In this document: piece by piece, positions 1-6,770 of the stretch
Layout of the letters: every line of letters begins with the position of its first letter
Numbering within the stretch: position 1 is the first letter of the stretch
From: an uncultured bacterium
Lineage (GTDB): Bacteria; Actinomycetota; Coriobacteriia; Coriobacteriales; Coriobacteriaceae
Assembly (NCBI GenBank): GCA_905215765.1
Contig: CAJMRP010000043.1
Location: 1 to 14,818, forward strand
Length of the DNA stretch: 14,818 bases
Direction of reading: 5' to 3'
Made by a program: the position numbers and the translations under genes
Notes under the pieces: model-generated
The model's input: only the letters and a program-made list of their open reading frames with translations
Databases searched by the model: none
What the model was told of the DNA's origin: nothing

Positions 1-816
1 GGCAACCACTTCGGAACCAACGGCAAAAACGCTACAAATGAGCTCAGGGGCGTCCGGCGCACTCAAGCGCTTTTCGAGCTCATGCTTGAGCTGTTTGACT
101 TGCGCATGGGCACCGGCAAGATCCTCAACCTGCCATGGAATATCACGTTCGCGCAGGTAATTGTGGAAGGCGCGGGCGGTTAGATAGTGCGAATCGGTAT
201 ATGGGTCGCCTGTCAAAAGGAGCACGCGGGCGTCGGCCCCAGAAGCATGGACCAGGTTTGCCGCCTGCTCGGCCATAAGGCTGCCTGCCGTCGAATAATC
301 GGCCAAGCTCGCACCCAAACGATTCAAATGCGGACGGTCGCCGTCGACAAGCTCAATCGTCACGCCCGCCTCGGCGATCTGCCCCAAAAGCTCAGTCGCA
401 CGATCGTCGCCCGGCGCATAGGCGAGCAAGCCATCAATCTTCTCGCCCACCTGCAGACGCTCGTCGATTTGCTCGAGTGCATCAGCGTAGCCGCCCACGC
501 CAAATTCAACGCGCTCAACCGTAATGCCCCGGTCGATGACCTCCTGTTCAAAGCGATTGCAGCCTTCCCACAGGTAACGGAAAAAGTACGCTCCCTCGCG
601 CGATGCGCGGGGCAGGCAAAACACCAGATTGATATCCTTGCGGCGCAGGCTTGAGGCACTTGTGTTGCGGTGATAGCCCATGGCCTCGGCCTTAGCGTTC
701 ACCTTGGCGCGCACGGATTCGCTCACGCCGGCCTTTCCCGTCAGAGCCTTGTGCACGGTATTGATGGAAACGCCAAGCTCGGCGGCTATGTCCTTCATGG
801 TTACGCGAGCGCTCAT
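1..816 (-). CDS. LacI-family transcriptional regulator, C-terminus cut by window edge
   Basis: The reading frame runs open from an ATG at 816 to the window edge, giving 272 codons; LacI proteins are usually about 330-345 residues, so roughly 60-70 are missing. The N-terminus begins MSARVTMKDIAAELGVS, and residues about 7-50 form the LacI helix-turn-helix and hinge. The recognition helix reads SINTVHKAL rather than the common TVSRAL. A periplasmic-binding-type sugar sensor domain follows. The start at 816 is preferred over the inner ATG at 798 because GGAG lies 7 bases upstream of it. Such proteins usually repress sugar-use genes and release DNA on binding a sugar. Its target and ligand cannot be told here because its downstream neighbours lie outside the window. 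Family call is firm; function beyond that is unknown. Confidence 0.88.
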   Translation of the reverse strand, partial: MSARVTMKDIAAELGVSINTVHKALTGKAGVSESVRAKVNAKAEAMGYHRNTSASSLRRKDINLVFCLPRASREGAYFFRYLWEGCNRFEQEVIDRGITVERVEFGVGGYADALEQIDERLQVGEKIDGLLAYAPGDDRATELLGQIAEAGVTIELVDGDRPHLNRLGASLADYSTAGSLMAEQAANLVHASGADARVLLLTGDPYTDSHYLTARAFHNYLRERDIPWQVEDLAGAHAQVKQLKHELEKRLSAPDAPELICSVFAVGSEVVA

Positions 817-913
817 GCGGTTACTCCGTTATAGATAAGTTGCCAATTAATAGTCCAGTTAACGATACCCCAAAAATACTCTTCGACTCACCGTGCTCTC
901 CCTCAAATGCACA

Positions 914-947
914 AAGCGCTCCGCGAACGGATGCCCGCGGAGCGCTT
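914..947 (-). terminator. Stem-loop terminator after the Cys-rich Feo protein gene
   Basis: A perfect 12-bp inverted repeat (914-925 with 936-947, arm AAGCGCTCCGCG) encloses a 10-base loop, 13 bases after the stop codon at 961-963. The minus-strand tail is only moderately T-rich (TTTGTGCATTTG), so it may be a weak intrinsic terminator. It separates the Feo locus from the LacI-type regulator downstream. Confidence 0.7.
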
Positions 948-960
948 GGATGTCCGGACC

Positions 961-1161
961 TTATTTGATACCGCGACCCAAGTCTTCGGCGATTTTGTCT
1001 ACGCCCTTAAGTGCAGCGCACGTCTTTTTGTTGGAGCAATGCCCCGTGCAAACGCCACCCTGGGCGCAGTCGGCGCAGGTGCCCTTGCGGTAGATGCGCA
1101 CGCACACGGCGACAAACGCAACGCCGATAACAGCCAGTACAACAATATCGATAGGTGCCAT
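961..1161 (-). CDS. FeoB-associated Cys-rich membrane protein
   Basis: A 66-residue protein with a hydrophobic membrane segment at about residues 4-23, then a basic patch (RIYRK), then a Cys-rich tail with Cys at 20, 29, 32, 38, 42 and 48 (pattern CADC...C...C...C), ending in a short helical tail. This layout and its position just downstream of feoB match the FeoB-associated Cys-rich membrane protein family. The family's exact role is not settled; a part in iron handling at the membrane next to FeoB is inferred. AGGAGG lies 6 bases before the ATG. A strong terminator between feoB and this gene suggests it is transcribed separately or by read-through. The motif AGTTAACC at 1176-1183, just upstream of its ribosome binding site, is shared with the feoA upstream region. 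Confidence 0.85.
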   Translation of the reverse strand: MAPIDIVVLAVIGVAFVAVCVRIYRKGTCADCAQGGVCTGHCSNKKTCAALKGVDKIAEDLGRGIK

Positions 1162-1274
1162 AGCAAGCCTCCTTTAGTTAACCATCACTTACTTTACCCC
1201 ATTCTCCACCTACTAAAAAGGGACAGGTTTATTTTGGTCGGTTTTATCTGCGGAAACGTCACATCTCCCCCACC

Positions 1275-1307
1275 AAAAAGCCCGAGTGTCGCTGGGACAC
1301 CCGGGCT
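1275..1307 (-). terminator. Rho-independent terminator of feoB
   Basis: In minus-strand sense, a 12-bp stem (1296-1307 with 1279-1290; one G-U wobble) with a 5-base loop is followed by TTTTT at 1279-1275. It lies 30 bases after the feoB stop and is a textbook intrinsic terminator. Confidence 0.9.
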
Positions 1308-1336
1308 CGTGAAAAGGGGCTGGTCCTTATTCGGAC

Positions 1337-3664
1337 TTAAGCGGAAACTGCGGCGGAGGCAGTGTTGGTCTCGTCCTCGTCGGTCCAGACATGCTTGGGC
1401 ATGGGACGGAAGATCTGGAAGAGCATCGCAACTAGCAGCACGATGGCCACAATCGTCCAGATACCAAACTGCCCAAGAACAAGCAGGTTGTAGAACTGGT
1501 TGATGAACAGGCCGATCACCCAGGCAAAGGCGCACTCGTAGCCGATGGCGATCGCAGTCCACTTGCCGGAATCCATCTGGTTGCGGATGGTGCCAATGGC
1601 GGCAAAGCACGGAGCGCACAGCAGGTTGAAGGCGCCGAAGGCAACGCAAGCGCCCATGGTGGGGAACATGCCGGCAAACGCGGTCCACAGGCTCGGGTCG
1701 GTCTCGCCCGCGTCGGCGACGGACAGCAGCGAGCCGGCGGTGGCGACGACGTTCTCCTTGGCGACGAGGCCAGAGACAGTCAGCGCGGTGGCCTGCCAGG
1801 TGCTAAAGCCGAGCGGGGCGAAGATCCAAGCGACCAGGTTGCCCAGCATGGCAAGCACGGAGTAGTCCATAAACTCCTCGGGGATGCCGTCCATCGCAGG
1901 CAGGAAGCCAAAGGAACCGTTGTAGCTACCAAAGTTGGACAGGAACCAAACCACGACAGTGGAGGCAAAGATGACCGTGCCGGCCTTCTTGATAAAGGCC
2001 CAGCAGCGCTCCCACACGTGCAGCGCCCAAGAGCGGATCGCCGGGAAGTGGTAGGCAGGAAGCTCCATAACAAACGGCGTCGGGCGGCCGGCGAAGAGCT
2101 TGGTCTTCTTGAGCATGAGGCCCGAGGCGATGACGGCAAAGACGCCCAGGAAGTAGAAGAGCGGGCTGATCCACGCGGCGGTGGTGGAAGAATCGCCGAT
2201 GATAGAACCCATGAGCAGGGCGATGATCGGCAGCTTAGCGCCACAGGGAATGAACGTGGTGGTCATGACCGTCATGCGGCGGTCCTTCTCGTTCTCGATG
2301 GTCTTGGTAGCCATGACGCCGGGGACGCCGCAGCCCGAGGACACGAGCATGGGGATAAAGGACTTACCGGACAGGCCAAAGCGGCGGAACACGCGGTCCA
2401 TGATGAAGGCGACGCGGGCCATGTAGCCGCAGTCCTCCAAGAAGGACAGCATGACGAACAGCAGGAACATCTGCGGGACGAAGCCGAAGATGGCGCCCAG
2501 GCCGCCGACGATACCGTCACAGACGAGCGAATCGACCAGGCCACCGTCCTCGGTGCCGCCCGCCACAAGGGCATCGTGCACCACGGTGGTGATACCCGGG
2601 ACATAGGGGCCGTACTGTGCCGGGTCGACCGAATCGGCGTCGTCGCCCGCAGCCTCGACAGCTGCGTCGTAGGCGTCGCGACCCTGGCCGAGCACATACC
2701 AGCCGTCGGTGCCGAAGAGCTGGTCGTTGGTGAAGTCGGTCACCGTGCCGCCCAAGGTGGAAACGGCGATGTAGTACACGCAGAACATGATGACCACAAA
2801 GATCGGCAGGCCCAGGATACGGTTGGTAACCACGCGGTCGATCTTCTCGGAGGTGCTCATCTTTGCCGGAGCCTTGGTCATGCACTCGTCGATGATGTGG
2901 GCAATAACGCCGTAGCGCTCGCCGGTGATGATGGACTCGGCATCGTCGTCGCAGTCCTGCTCGCACTGGGCGACCAGCTCCTCCACGCGAGCGGCCTTCT
3001 CCTTGGTGAGGTTGATGAGTTTGCAGGCGTCTGCATCACGCTCGAACAGCTTGACGGCGTAGTAGCGACGCTTGTTGGCGGGAACGCTCGCCGGAAGGTT
3101 GTTCTCGATGTGGTCCAGAACGTCCTCGATGGAGGAATCGAACTTGTGCTCCGGCACCTGACCCTTAGAAGCAGCGGACTTTTTGACCTGTTCGAAGAGC
3201 TCCTTGATGCCCTTGTTCTTAAGAGCCGAGATCATCATGACCGGACAACCAAGCTTCTTGGAGAGCTTGTCGGTGTCGATCTTGTCGCCATTCTTCTCGA
3301 CCAGATCGGCCATGTTGAGGGCAACGACCACGGGCAGGCCGGTCTCGATGACCTGAAGCGCCAGGTATAGATTGCGCTCCAGGTTGGTGGCATCGACCAC
3401 CTGAACGACGACATCGGGCTCGCCGCTCATGAGGTAATCGCGCGAGCATTGCTCCTCGGGGCTGTAGGGGGAAAGCGAGTAGATGCCGGGGAGGTCCGTG
3501 ATGGTAACGTTCTTGTCGCTTAGGAGCTTGGCCTCCTTTTTCTCAACCGTGACGCCGGGCCAGTTGCCAACGTAGCCGTTGGCGCCGGTAATCAGGTTGA
3601 AAAGCGTGGTCTTACCGCAGTTGGGGTTACCCGCCAGCGCGACATGGATCTGAGAATCCGCCAT
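1337..3664 (-). CDS. feoB: Ferrous iron transport protein B (FeoB)
   Basis: A 775-residue membrane GTPase that imports Fe2+ across the cytoplasmic membrane. The N-terminal G domain shows G1 GNPNCGKT at 12-19, switch I Thr39 in WPGVTVEKK, G3 DLPG at 57-60, G4 NMAD at 117-120 and G5 SAL at 146-148. A helical regulatory domain follows to about residue 275. The membrane part begins near 283 and has the two gate repeats, with SGCGVPG (443-449) and IPCGAKLP (472-479) and the conserved EDCGYMARVAF segment at 410-420. An acidic, Asp/Ala-rich stretch at about 305-385 between the first two membrane helices should face outside. Length fits the family. The ATG at 3664 is preceded by AGAAGGA. It follows two feoA genes on the same strand, with a 123-bp gap that contains a palindrome and a small stem-loop. 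Confidence 0.97.
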   Translation of the reverse strand: MADSQIHVALAGNPNCGKTTLFNLITGANGYVGNWPGVTVEKKEAKLLSDKNVTITDLPGIYSLSPYSPEEQCSRDYLMSGEPDVVVQVVDATNLERNLYLALQVIETGLPVVVALNMADLVEKNGDKIDTDKLSKKLGCPVMMISALKNKGIKELFEQVKKSAASKGQVPEHKFDSSIEDVLDHIENNLPASVPANKRRYYAVKLFERDADACKLINLTKEKAARVEELVAQCEQDCDDDAESIITGERYGVIAHIIDECMTKAPAKMSTSEKIDRVVTNRILGLPIFVVIMFCVYYIAVSTLGGTVTDFTNDQLFGTDGWYVLGQGRDAYDAAVEAAGDDADSVDPAQYGPYVPGITTVVHDALVAGGTEDGGLVDSLVCDGIVGGLGAIFGFVPQMFLLFVMLSFLEDCGYMARVAFIMDRVFRRFGLSGKSFIPMLVSSGCGVPGVMATKTIENEKDRRMTVMTTTFIPCGAKLPIIALLMGSIIGDSSTTAAWISPLFYFLGVFAVIASGLMLKKTKLFAGRPTPFVMELPAYHFPAIRSWALHVWERCWAFIKKAGTVIFASTVVVWFLSNFGSYNGSFGFLPAMDGIPEEFMDYSVLAMLGNLVAWIFAPLGFSTWQATALTVSGLVAKENVVATAGSLLSVADAGETDPSLWTAFAGMFPTMGACVAFGAFNLLCAPCFAAIGTIRNQMDSGKWTAIAIGYECAFAWVIGLFINQFYNLLVLGQFGIWTIVAIVLLVAMLFQIFRPMPKHVWTDEDETNTASAAVSA

Positions 3665-3684
3665 TCAATCCTTCTTCCTTGTGT

Positions 3685-3710
3685 GCCCGCGCTGCCTTCT
3701 CCGCGCGGGC
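3685..3710 (-). other. Small GC stem-loop in the feoA-feoB gap
   Basis: A 7-bp inverted repeat (3685-3691 GCCCGCG with 3704-3710) has a 12-base loop and sits about 20 bases upstream of the feoB start. No T-run follows in the minus direction, so it is not a standard terminator. It may mark an RNA processing or stability site, or be chance. Confidence 0.35.
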
Positions 3711-3739
3711 TGGATAATGTGCTTCAAAAATGCTGCATT

Positions 3740-3759
3740 AAGTTAGAAATACCTAACTT
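3740..3759. promoter_or_regulatory. Palindrome AAGTTAG-N6-CTAACTT upstream of feoB, candidate metalloregulator box
   Basis: A perfect 7-bp inverted repeat with a 6-base centre lies in the gap between feoA and feoB. The half-site resembles that of DtxR/IdeR-type iron repressor boxes (consensus TTAGGTTAGGCTAACCTAA), but the spacing differs. A loose promoter (CATTAT as -10 on the minus strand, near 3714-3720) lies just downstream, so feoB may have its own iron-responsive promoter. The palindrome is seen; the regulator is inferred. Confidence 0.5.
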
Positions 3760-3787
3760 TATCTGCAGAAATATACGCCGCGAGCCC

Positions 3788-4009
3788 TTACTGGACCTCG
3801 ACGACGGCCGCCTCCTCCTTGCGGATGGAAAGCTCATAGCCGCGCACGTTGATCTCGACCGGATCACCGAGCGGCGCAACCTTCACGACCTTGAACGAAG
3901 TGCCCTTGATGAGCCCCAGGTCCATAAGGTGGCGGCGAAGCGCACCCTCACCGTGAAGCTTGACGATGGTAGAGCTCTCGCCCACCTTAACGTCACCCAA
4001 CGTCTTCAT
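3788..4009 (-). CDS. feoA: FeoA family protein (proximal to feoB)
   Basis: A 73-residue SH3-like FeoA protein, thought to bind or tune FeoB in Fe2+ uptake at the inner face of the membrane. It shows the family pattern GEGALRRHLMDLGLIKGTSFKVVKVAPLG in pieces: a Leu-rich helix RRHLMDLGL, the Gly turn, then beta strands ending in DPVEINVRGYELSIRKEEA. GGGGG lies about 8 bases before the ATG. It lies 39 bases after the other feoA and 123 bases before feoB on the same strand, forming feoA-feoA-feoB. Length is normal for a free-standing FeoA. Confidence 0.93.
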   Translation of the reverse strand: MKTLGDVKVGESSTIVKLHGEGALRRHLMDLGLIKGTSFKVVKVAPLGDPVEINVRGYELSIRKEEAAVVEVQ

Positions 4010-4048
4010 CCTCTTGTCCCCCTTTCGGTTTTTATGAAATGCTGCGAA

Positions 4049-4291
4049 CTAACCGACGGTCATGATGTGCATGGCCACCTTGGAATCGATACCAAAGCGC
4101 GCGCCCAGCACCGTGACGATGATATTGGCGCCACTCGAGCTCACCACGTGGATTTCGTTGCCCTCGACAAAGCCGAGGTCCTTGAGGTGGTGCTTCATGT
4201 CCTCATTGCCCTTTACACGAGACACGCGCACAGTTTCGCCCGCTTTTACCATCGAAAGCGGCATGGCCGGCATCTGCGGTCCGCAAGACAT
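4049..4291 (-). CDS. feoA: FeoA family protein (promoter-proximal copy)
   Basis: An 80-residue FeoA-like protein with the core MVKAGETVRVSRV, MKHHLKDLGFVEGNEI and GARFGIDSKVAMHI. It is clearly diverged from the second feoA, so this is not a recent tandem copy. It carries an extra ~12-residue N-terminus (MSCGPQMPAMPL) containing one Cys. AGGAG sits 6 bases before the ATG at 4291. It is the first gene of the feoA-feoA-feoB series and lies just downstream of the paired AAAAGTTAACC boxes. Two FeoA proteins beside one FeoB are known in several Gram-positives; the split of labour between them is not clear. Confidence 0.92.
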   Translation of the reverse strand: MSCGPQMPAMPLSMVKAGETVRVSRVKGNEDMKHHLKDLGFVEGNEIHVVSSSGANIIVTVLGARFGIDSKVAMHIMTVG

Positions 4292-4333
4292 GAGTTGCTC
4301 CTAACGTCAGTTCGTCCTCAACATCGACGCGAT

Positions 4334-4387
4334 AAAAGTTAACCACGTCTATGTTCGCTTTAGTAAACTAGCACGCGGTTAACTTTT
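4334..4387 (-). promoter_or_regulatory. Paired inverted AAAAGTTAACC boxes upstream of the feo operon
   Basis: Two 15-bp arms, 4334-4348 (AAAAGTTAACCACGT) and 4373-4387 (reverse complement AAAAGTTAACCGCGT), match at 14 of 15 positions and face each other with centres 40 bp apart. Each holds the palindrome GTTAAC. They lie about 43-96 bases upstream of the first feoA start, where the promoter is expected. The same AGTTAACC occurs at 1176-1183 before the Cys-rich Feo gene. I infer operator sites for an iron or metal repressor of the DtxR kind; no clear -35/-10 pair could be fixed. Confidence 0.6.
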
Positions 4388-4434
4388 TGGAAAGGGTCCC
4401 CATTCAGATTTCGAAAAAGTTTCCTATACGAAAC

Positions 4435-4470
4435 AAAAAGGCGCGGCAAAGAGCTGTCCTTTGCCGCGCC
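4435..4470 (-). terminator. Rho-independent terminator of the HPr gene
   Basis: A perfect 12-bp stem (4440-4451 with 4459-4470, arm GGCGCGGCAAAG) with a 7-base loop is followed in the minus direction by TTTTT at 4439-4435. It begins 10 bases after the HPr stop codon. Confidence 0.92.
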
Positions 4471-4479
4471 CTGTCATGC

Positions 4480-4728
4480 TTAGAGCGAGAGGTTTCTGAT
4501 CGATGTGACACAGGAGGCCTCATCCACGCCCGAAACGCGGAAGATGATGTCCTCGCCGCACTCGCCGTAGAGGGCCATCAGGCCCATAACGTCGCGACCG
4601 TCGGTATGACGGTCGCCGATGCTGACCGACACGTCGCTACGGTGCTTGGCAATGATGTCATAGAGCAGCGCAACCGGGCGGGCGTGTAGTCCCAACGGAT
4701 CTTTAATCGTCTTTGTAAACTCGACCAT
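4480..4728 (-). CDS. HPr-type phosphocarrier protein with Asp at position 46
   Basis: An 82-residue HPr, the small cytosolic carrier that takes phosphate from PEP via enzyme I on His15 and passes it to PTS sugar transporters. The motif GLHARP puts the active His exactly at residue 15 and Arg at 17. The frame is open further upstream to 4773, but the ATG at 4728 has GGGAGG close before it and gives standard HPr numbering, so it is chosen. At the regulatory site, where Gram-positive HPr has KSIMG with Ser46, this protein has RDVMG with Asp46, so ATP-dependent HPr kinase could not phosphorylate it. It stands alone, without ptsI beside it, and has its own terminator. A possible -10 (TACAAT, 4783-4788 on the minus strand) lies upstream with a weak -35. 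Family call is sure; whether it serves sugar PTS or a purely regulatory role is open. Confidence 0.9.
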   Translation of the reverse strand: MVEFTKTIKDPLGLHARPVALLYDIIAKHRSDVSVSIGDRHTDGRDVMGLMALYGECGEDIIFRVSGVDEASCVTSIRNLSL

Positions 4729-4820
4729 GTCCCCTCCCACGACATCACACATTCGGCCGGCAAACCCAGCCACGTGGTAGTTATTGTAGCGTTAGATGCT
4801 TATCGAGGGCCCCTCCGGAT

Positions 4821-5054
4821 ACCCCGTGGTCAAAAAGTGGCAAATATGAGTACTGTCACCAATTTAGTAGCAGCAAAATCGAGAGCAAATTGCCTACTTT
4901 GAGCGATCGATTCGAAGAGGTTAAAAGCCGTCAAACGCCCTTTAAAGGGGGTTAGATAAATTGATTTTGAGCCCATTTTTGCTCGGAACAGGCCGAAAAA
5001 TATGACACCTCTTTTGCAGCAGTACTCATATTTGGCATTTTTTGCCCACAGGGT
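4821..5054. repeat. 234-bp element bounded by 35-bp imperfect inverted repeats (MITE-like)
   Basis: This fills most of the gene-free stretch 4729-5153. The arms 4821-4855 and 5020-5054 are inverted copies matching at 31 of 35 positions; the inner 15 bases (CAAATATGAGTACTG) are perfect. The 164-bp interior is AT-richer than the surrounding genes and holds no convincing gene: an 82-codon minus-strand frame across it has only a TTG start placed on a terminator. No clear target-site duplication is seen. Size and shape fit a non-autonomous miniature transposable element or a large intergenic repeat; with no second copy in this window, mobility is inferred. Confidence 0.6.
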
Positions 5055-5069
5055 CCAAAACCATGCCCC

Positions 5070-5106
5070 AAAACACAAAAGGAGGGGCCTCGTAAGGCCC
5101 CTCCTT
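5070..5106 (-). terminator. Rho-independent terminator of the permease gene
   Basis: An 11-bp perfect stem (5079-5089 with 5096-5106, arm AAGGAGGGGCC) with a 6-base loop is followed in the minus direction by TTTTGTGTTTTGG. It lies about 47 bases after the permease stop. Confidence 0.88.
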
Positions 5107-5153
5107 AGGAAAGGGAATCGATTTATTCCACAGCCGTAGATTAATCCTAGCCG

Positions 5154-6617
5154 CTACTCCATCATGTCGAGAACGGAGGGGCGAAGCTCGCTCTCGGCGG
5201 CCTCGGGATCGGTCTCGCGCAGGCGGTTGATGCAGCGGTTGTACCACATCACGGCAAGGCCCAGGAAGACAACCACGCCGCCAACGTTGTAGACCAGCGT
5301 CAGCCACAGAGGCTGATCAAGCGGAATGGTGCCGCAGATAAGCACGAAGCAGAAGACCACAAGCAGGAATGCGGCAACGACCAGGCCAAAGCTGCGCGAG
5401 CCCATGCGGAAGCCACGGGGAGCAGCATCGAAGTTCTTGCGCAGCATAAAGTAGGCAAGCAGGATCAGCAGCGGCGGGAGCAGAGCGGTGGCAGCCGTCA
5501 TGTTGGTGACGATCATGAGCAGGTCGTCGAGGTTACCGGAGCCCAGGGCCGGGATGATCAGGATGGGGACGACGATGGCGAACTGCAGCCAGGCAGCGCG
5601 GGCAGGAATGCCGTGCTCGTTGAGCTCGACGATCTTACTACCAAAGACGCCCTTGGGGATCTCGGTGAAGAACACCTTGATGGGAGCGGAGGTCCACATC
5701 ATGAGGGAGCCCAGCGTTGCGGCAAGAAGGATCAGGCCAATGACGCGCGTGGACACTTCCATGGGAATGCCAAAGTGGGCAAAGACAGCGCCGAATACGT
5801 CGAAGATACCGGTGGAGATGGCAACGCTGCCCTCGGGGATGAACAGGTTGACCAGCAGCGAAGCGCCTGCATACAGAAGGCCGATGGTCAGGCCGGCGAT
5901 AACGACGGTGCGCACGAAGGCCTTGACGCCGCCCTTAAGGTCGTTAAGGAACACGCCGACAGACTCAGCGCCGCCAACGCCCTGGATGATCCAGGCAAGC
6001 GTACCGAAGAAGCCCCACATAGTTGCGAAGTTGCTCGTGTCGGGAGCCATGTTAGCGGGCGTGGGAGCCGTAGCGAACTCGACGCCGCCAAAAGCAGCAG
6101 CCAGAGACAGCAAGATGAACACGGCGGTCAGGCCGAGAGCCGCGGTCGAACCGAAGGAGGAAATGGAGCCGATCCACTTAGCGCCCTTGGTCGAAACCCA
6201 TGTGGCGATAGCAAAGACGACGATCTCGATAATGGTGATCCACAGCTGCGAAAGCTCGGCGTTGGCACCAAAGAACACGTAGCTCGCGTAGATGATGACG
6301 TTGGGCAGGACGGACGCAAAGAAGAACAGGTTAACGAACCAGTAGCTAAATGCCGTCAGGAACGCCCAGCGACCACCCATCGAGGTCTTAACCCATGCGT
6401 ACACGCCAGACTCGGAGTCCTTGTTGAGGCCGACGAACTCGGCGGTAACCAGGGTATAGGGGACAAAGTACAAAAGCGTGGCAAAGAAGAACGACGGCGC
6501 AGCTGCCAAGCCGATGGCCGCGTTGTTGTTGATGATGTTCTTGATACCGAACACGGCGGCGACCGTCATGCCCAGCAGAGCGAACGAACCAATCGTTCCT
6601 CGTTTTTCAGAGCTCAT
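5154..6617 (-). CDS. APC-superfamily amino acid permease, glutamate/GABA-antiporter-like
   Basis: A 487-residue integral membrane protein with about 12 hydrophobic segments and hydrophilic ends. The N-terminus (SFALLGMTVAAVFGIKNI) and the segment SESGVYAWVKTSMGGRWAF resemble the APC motifs of the GadC/YjeM group, including the conserved Glu-Ser-Gly-x-Tyr-x-Trp stretch after membrane helix 2. It likely exchanges or imports amino acids across the cytoplasmic membrane; the substrate cannot be read from sequence. The frame extends to a TTG at 6629, but the ATG at 6617 has GGGATGG just upstream and starts MSSEKRGTIGSF like relatives, so it is chosen. It lies downstream of the ebg genes on the same strand but has a 153-bp gap and its own terminator, so it is probably a separate unit. 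Confidence 0.88.
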   Translation of the reverse strand: MSSEKRGTIGSFALLGMTVAAVFGIKNIINNNAAIGLAAAPSFFFATLLYFVPYTLVTAEFVGLNKDSESGVYAWVKTSMGGRWAFLTAFSYWFVNLFFFASVLPNVIIYASYVFFGANAELSQLWITIIEIVVFAIATWVSTKGAKWIGSISSFGSTAALGLTAVFILLSLAAAFGGVEFATAPTPANMAPDTSNFATMWGFFGTLAWIIQGVGGAESVGVFLNDLKGGVKAFVRTVVIAGLTIGLLYAGASLLVNLFIPEGSVAISTGIFDVFGAVFAHFGIPMEVSTRVIGLILLAATLGSLMMWTSAPIKVFFTEIPKGVFGSKIVELNEHGIPARAAWLQFAIVVPILIIPALGSGNLDDLLMIVTNMTAATALLPPLLILLAYFMLRKNFDAAPRGFRMGSRSFGLVVAAFLLVVFCFVLICGTIPLDQPLWLTLVYNVGGVVVFLGLAVMWYNRCINRLRETDPEAAESELRPSVLDMME

Positions 6618-6645
6618 AAGCCATCCCAATCATCTATTAAATGTC

Positions 6646-6674
6646 GTCTAAACCCGTCCGAGCTGCAAGTGCAA
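6646..6674 (-). promoter_or_regulatory. Possible promoter of the permease gene
   Basis: On the minus strand, TTGCAC (6674-6669) lies 17 bases from TTAGAC (6651-6646), about 29 bases before the ATG. The -10 is poor. A 7-bp stem (6654-6660 with 6678-6684) overlaps it, which could be a regulatory structure or chance. Confidence 0.28.
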
Positions 6675-6694
6675 ACACGGACGGTGCACCTGCT

Positions 6695-6736
6695 AAGGGG
6701 AATGGGGAAAAGGGAGTCAACAAAGCCATCCCCCTT
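6695..6736 (-). terminator. Possible weak terminator after ebgC
   Basis: An 11-bp inverted repeat (6726-6736 with 6695-6705, one G-U wobble in the minus-strand RNA) has a 20-base loop and starts 34 bases after the ebgC stop. No T-run follows, so termination may be incomplete or factor-dependent. Confidence 0.35.
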
Positions 6737-6770
6737 AACGGCGCGAAGCAAACGTCCAGGCGGACGAATA

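Noticed and set aside
2018..3370. Plus-strand open frame of 450 codons
   Set aside because: Antisense shadow of feoB; composition and lack of motifs show it is not a gene.
4729..4773. Longer HPr reading (97 residues)
   Set aside because: The extra 15 N-terminal residues do not fit HPr and shift His15; the ATG at 4728 has its own ribosome binding site and gives exact family numbering.
4770..4777. CCACGTGG palindrome upstream of the HPr gene
   Set aside because: An 8-base palindrome is expected by chance at this GC content, and no second copy or promoter relation supports it.
4830..5078. 82-codon minus-strand frame inside the inverted-repeat element
   Set aside because: Its only start is a TTG within the permease terminator, no ribosome binding site is present, and it covers the repeat arms; the protein resembles no family I know.
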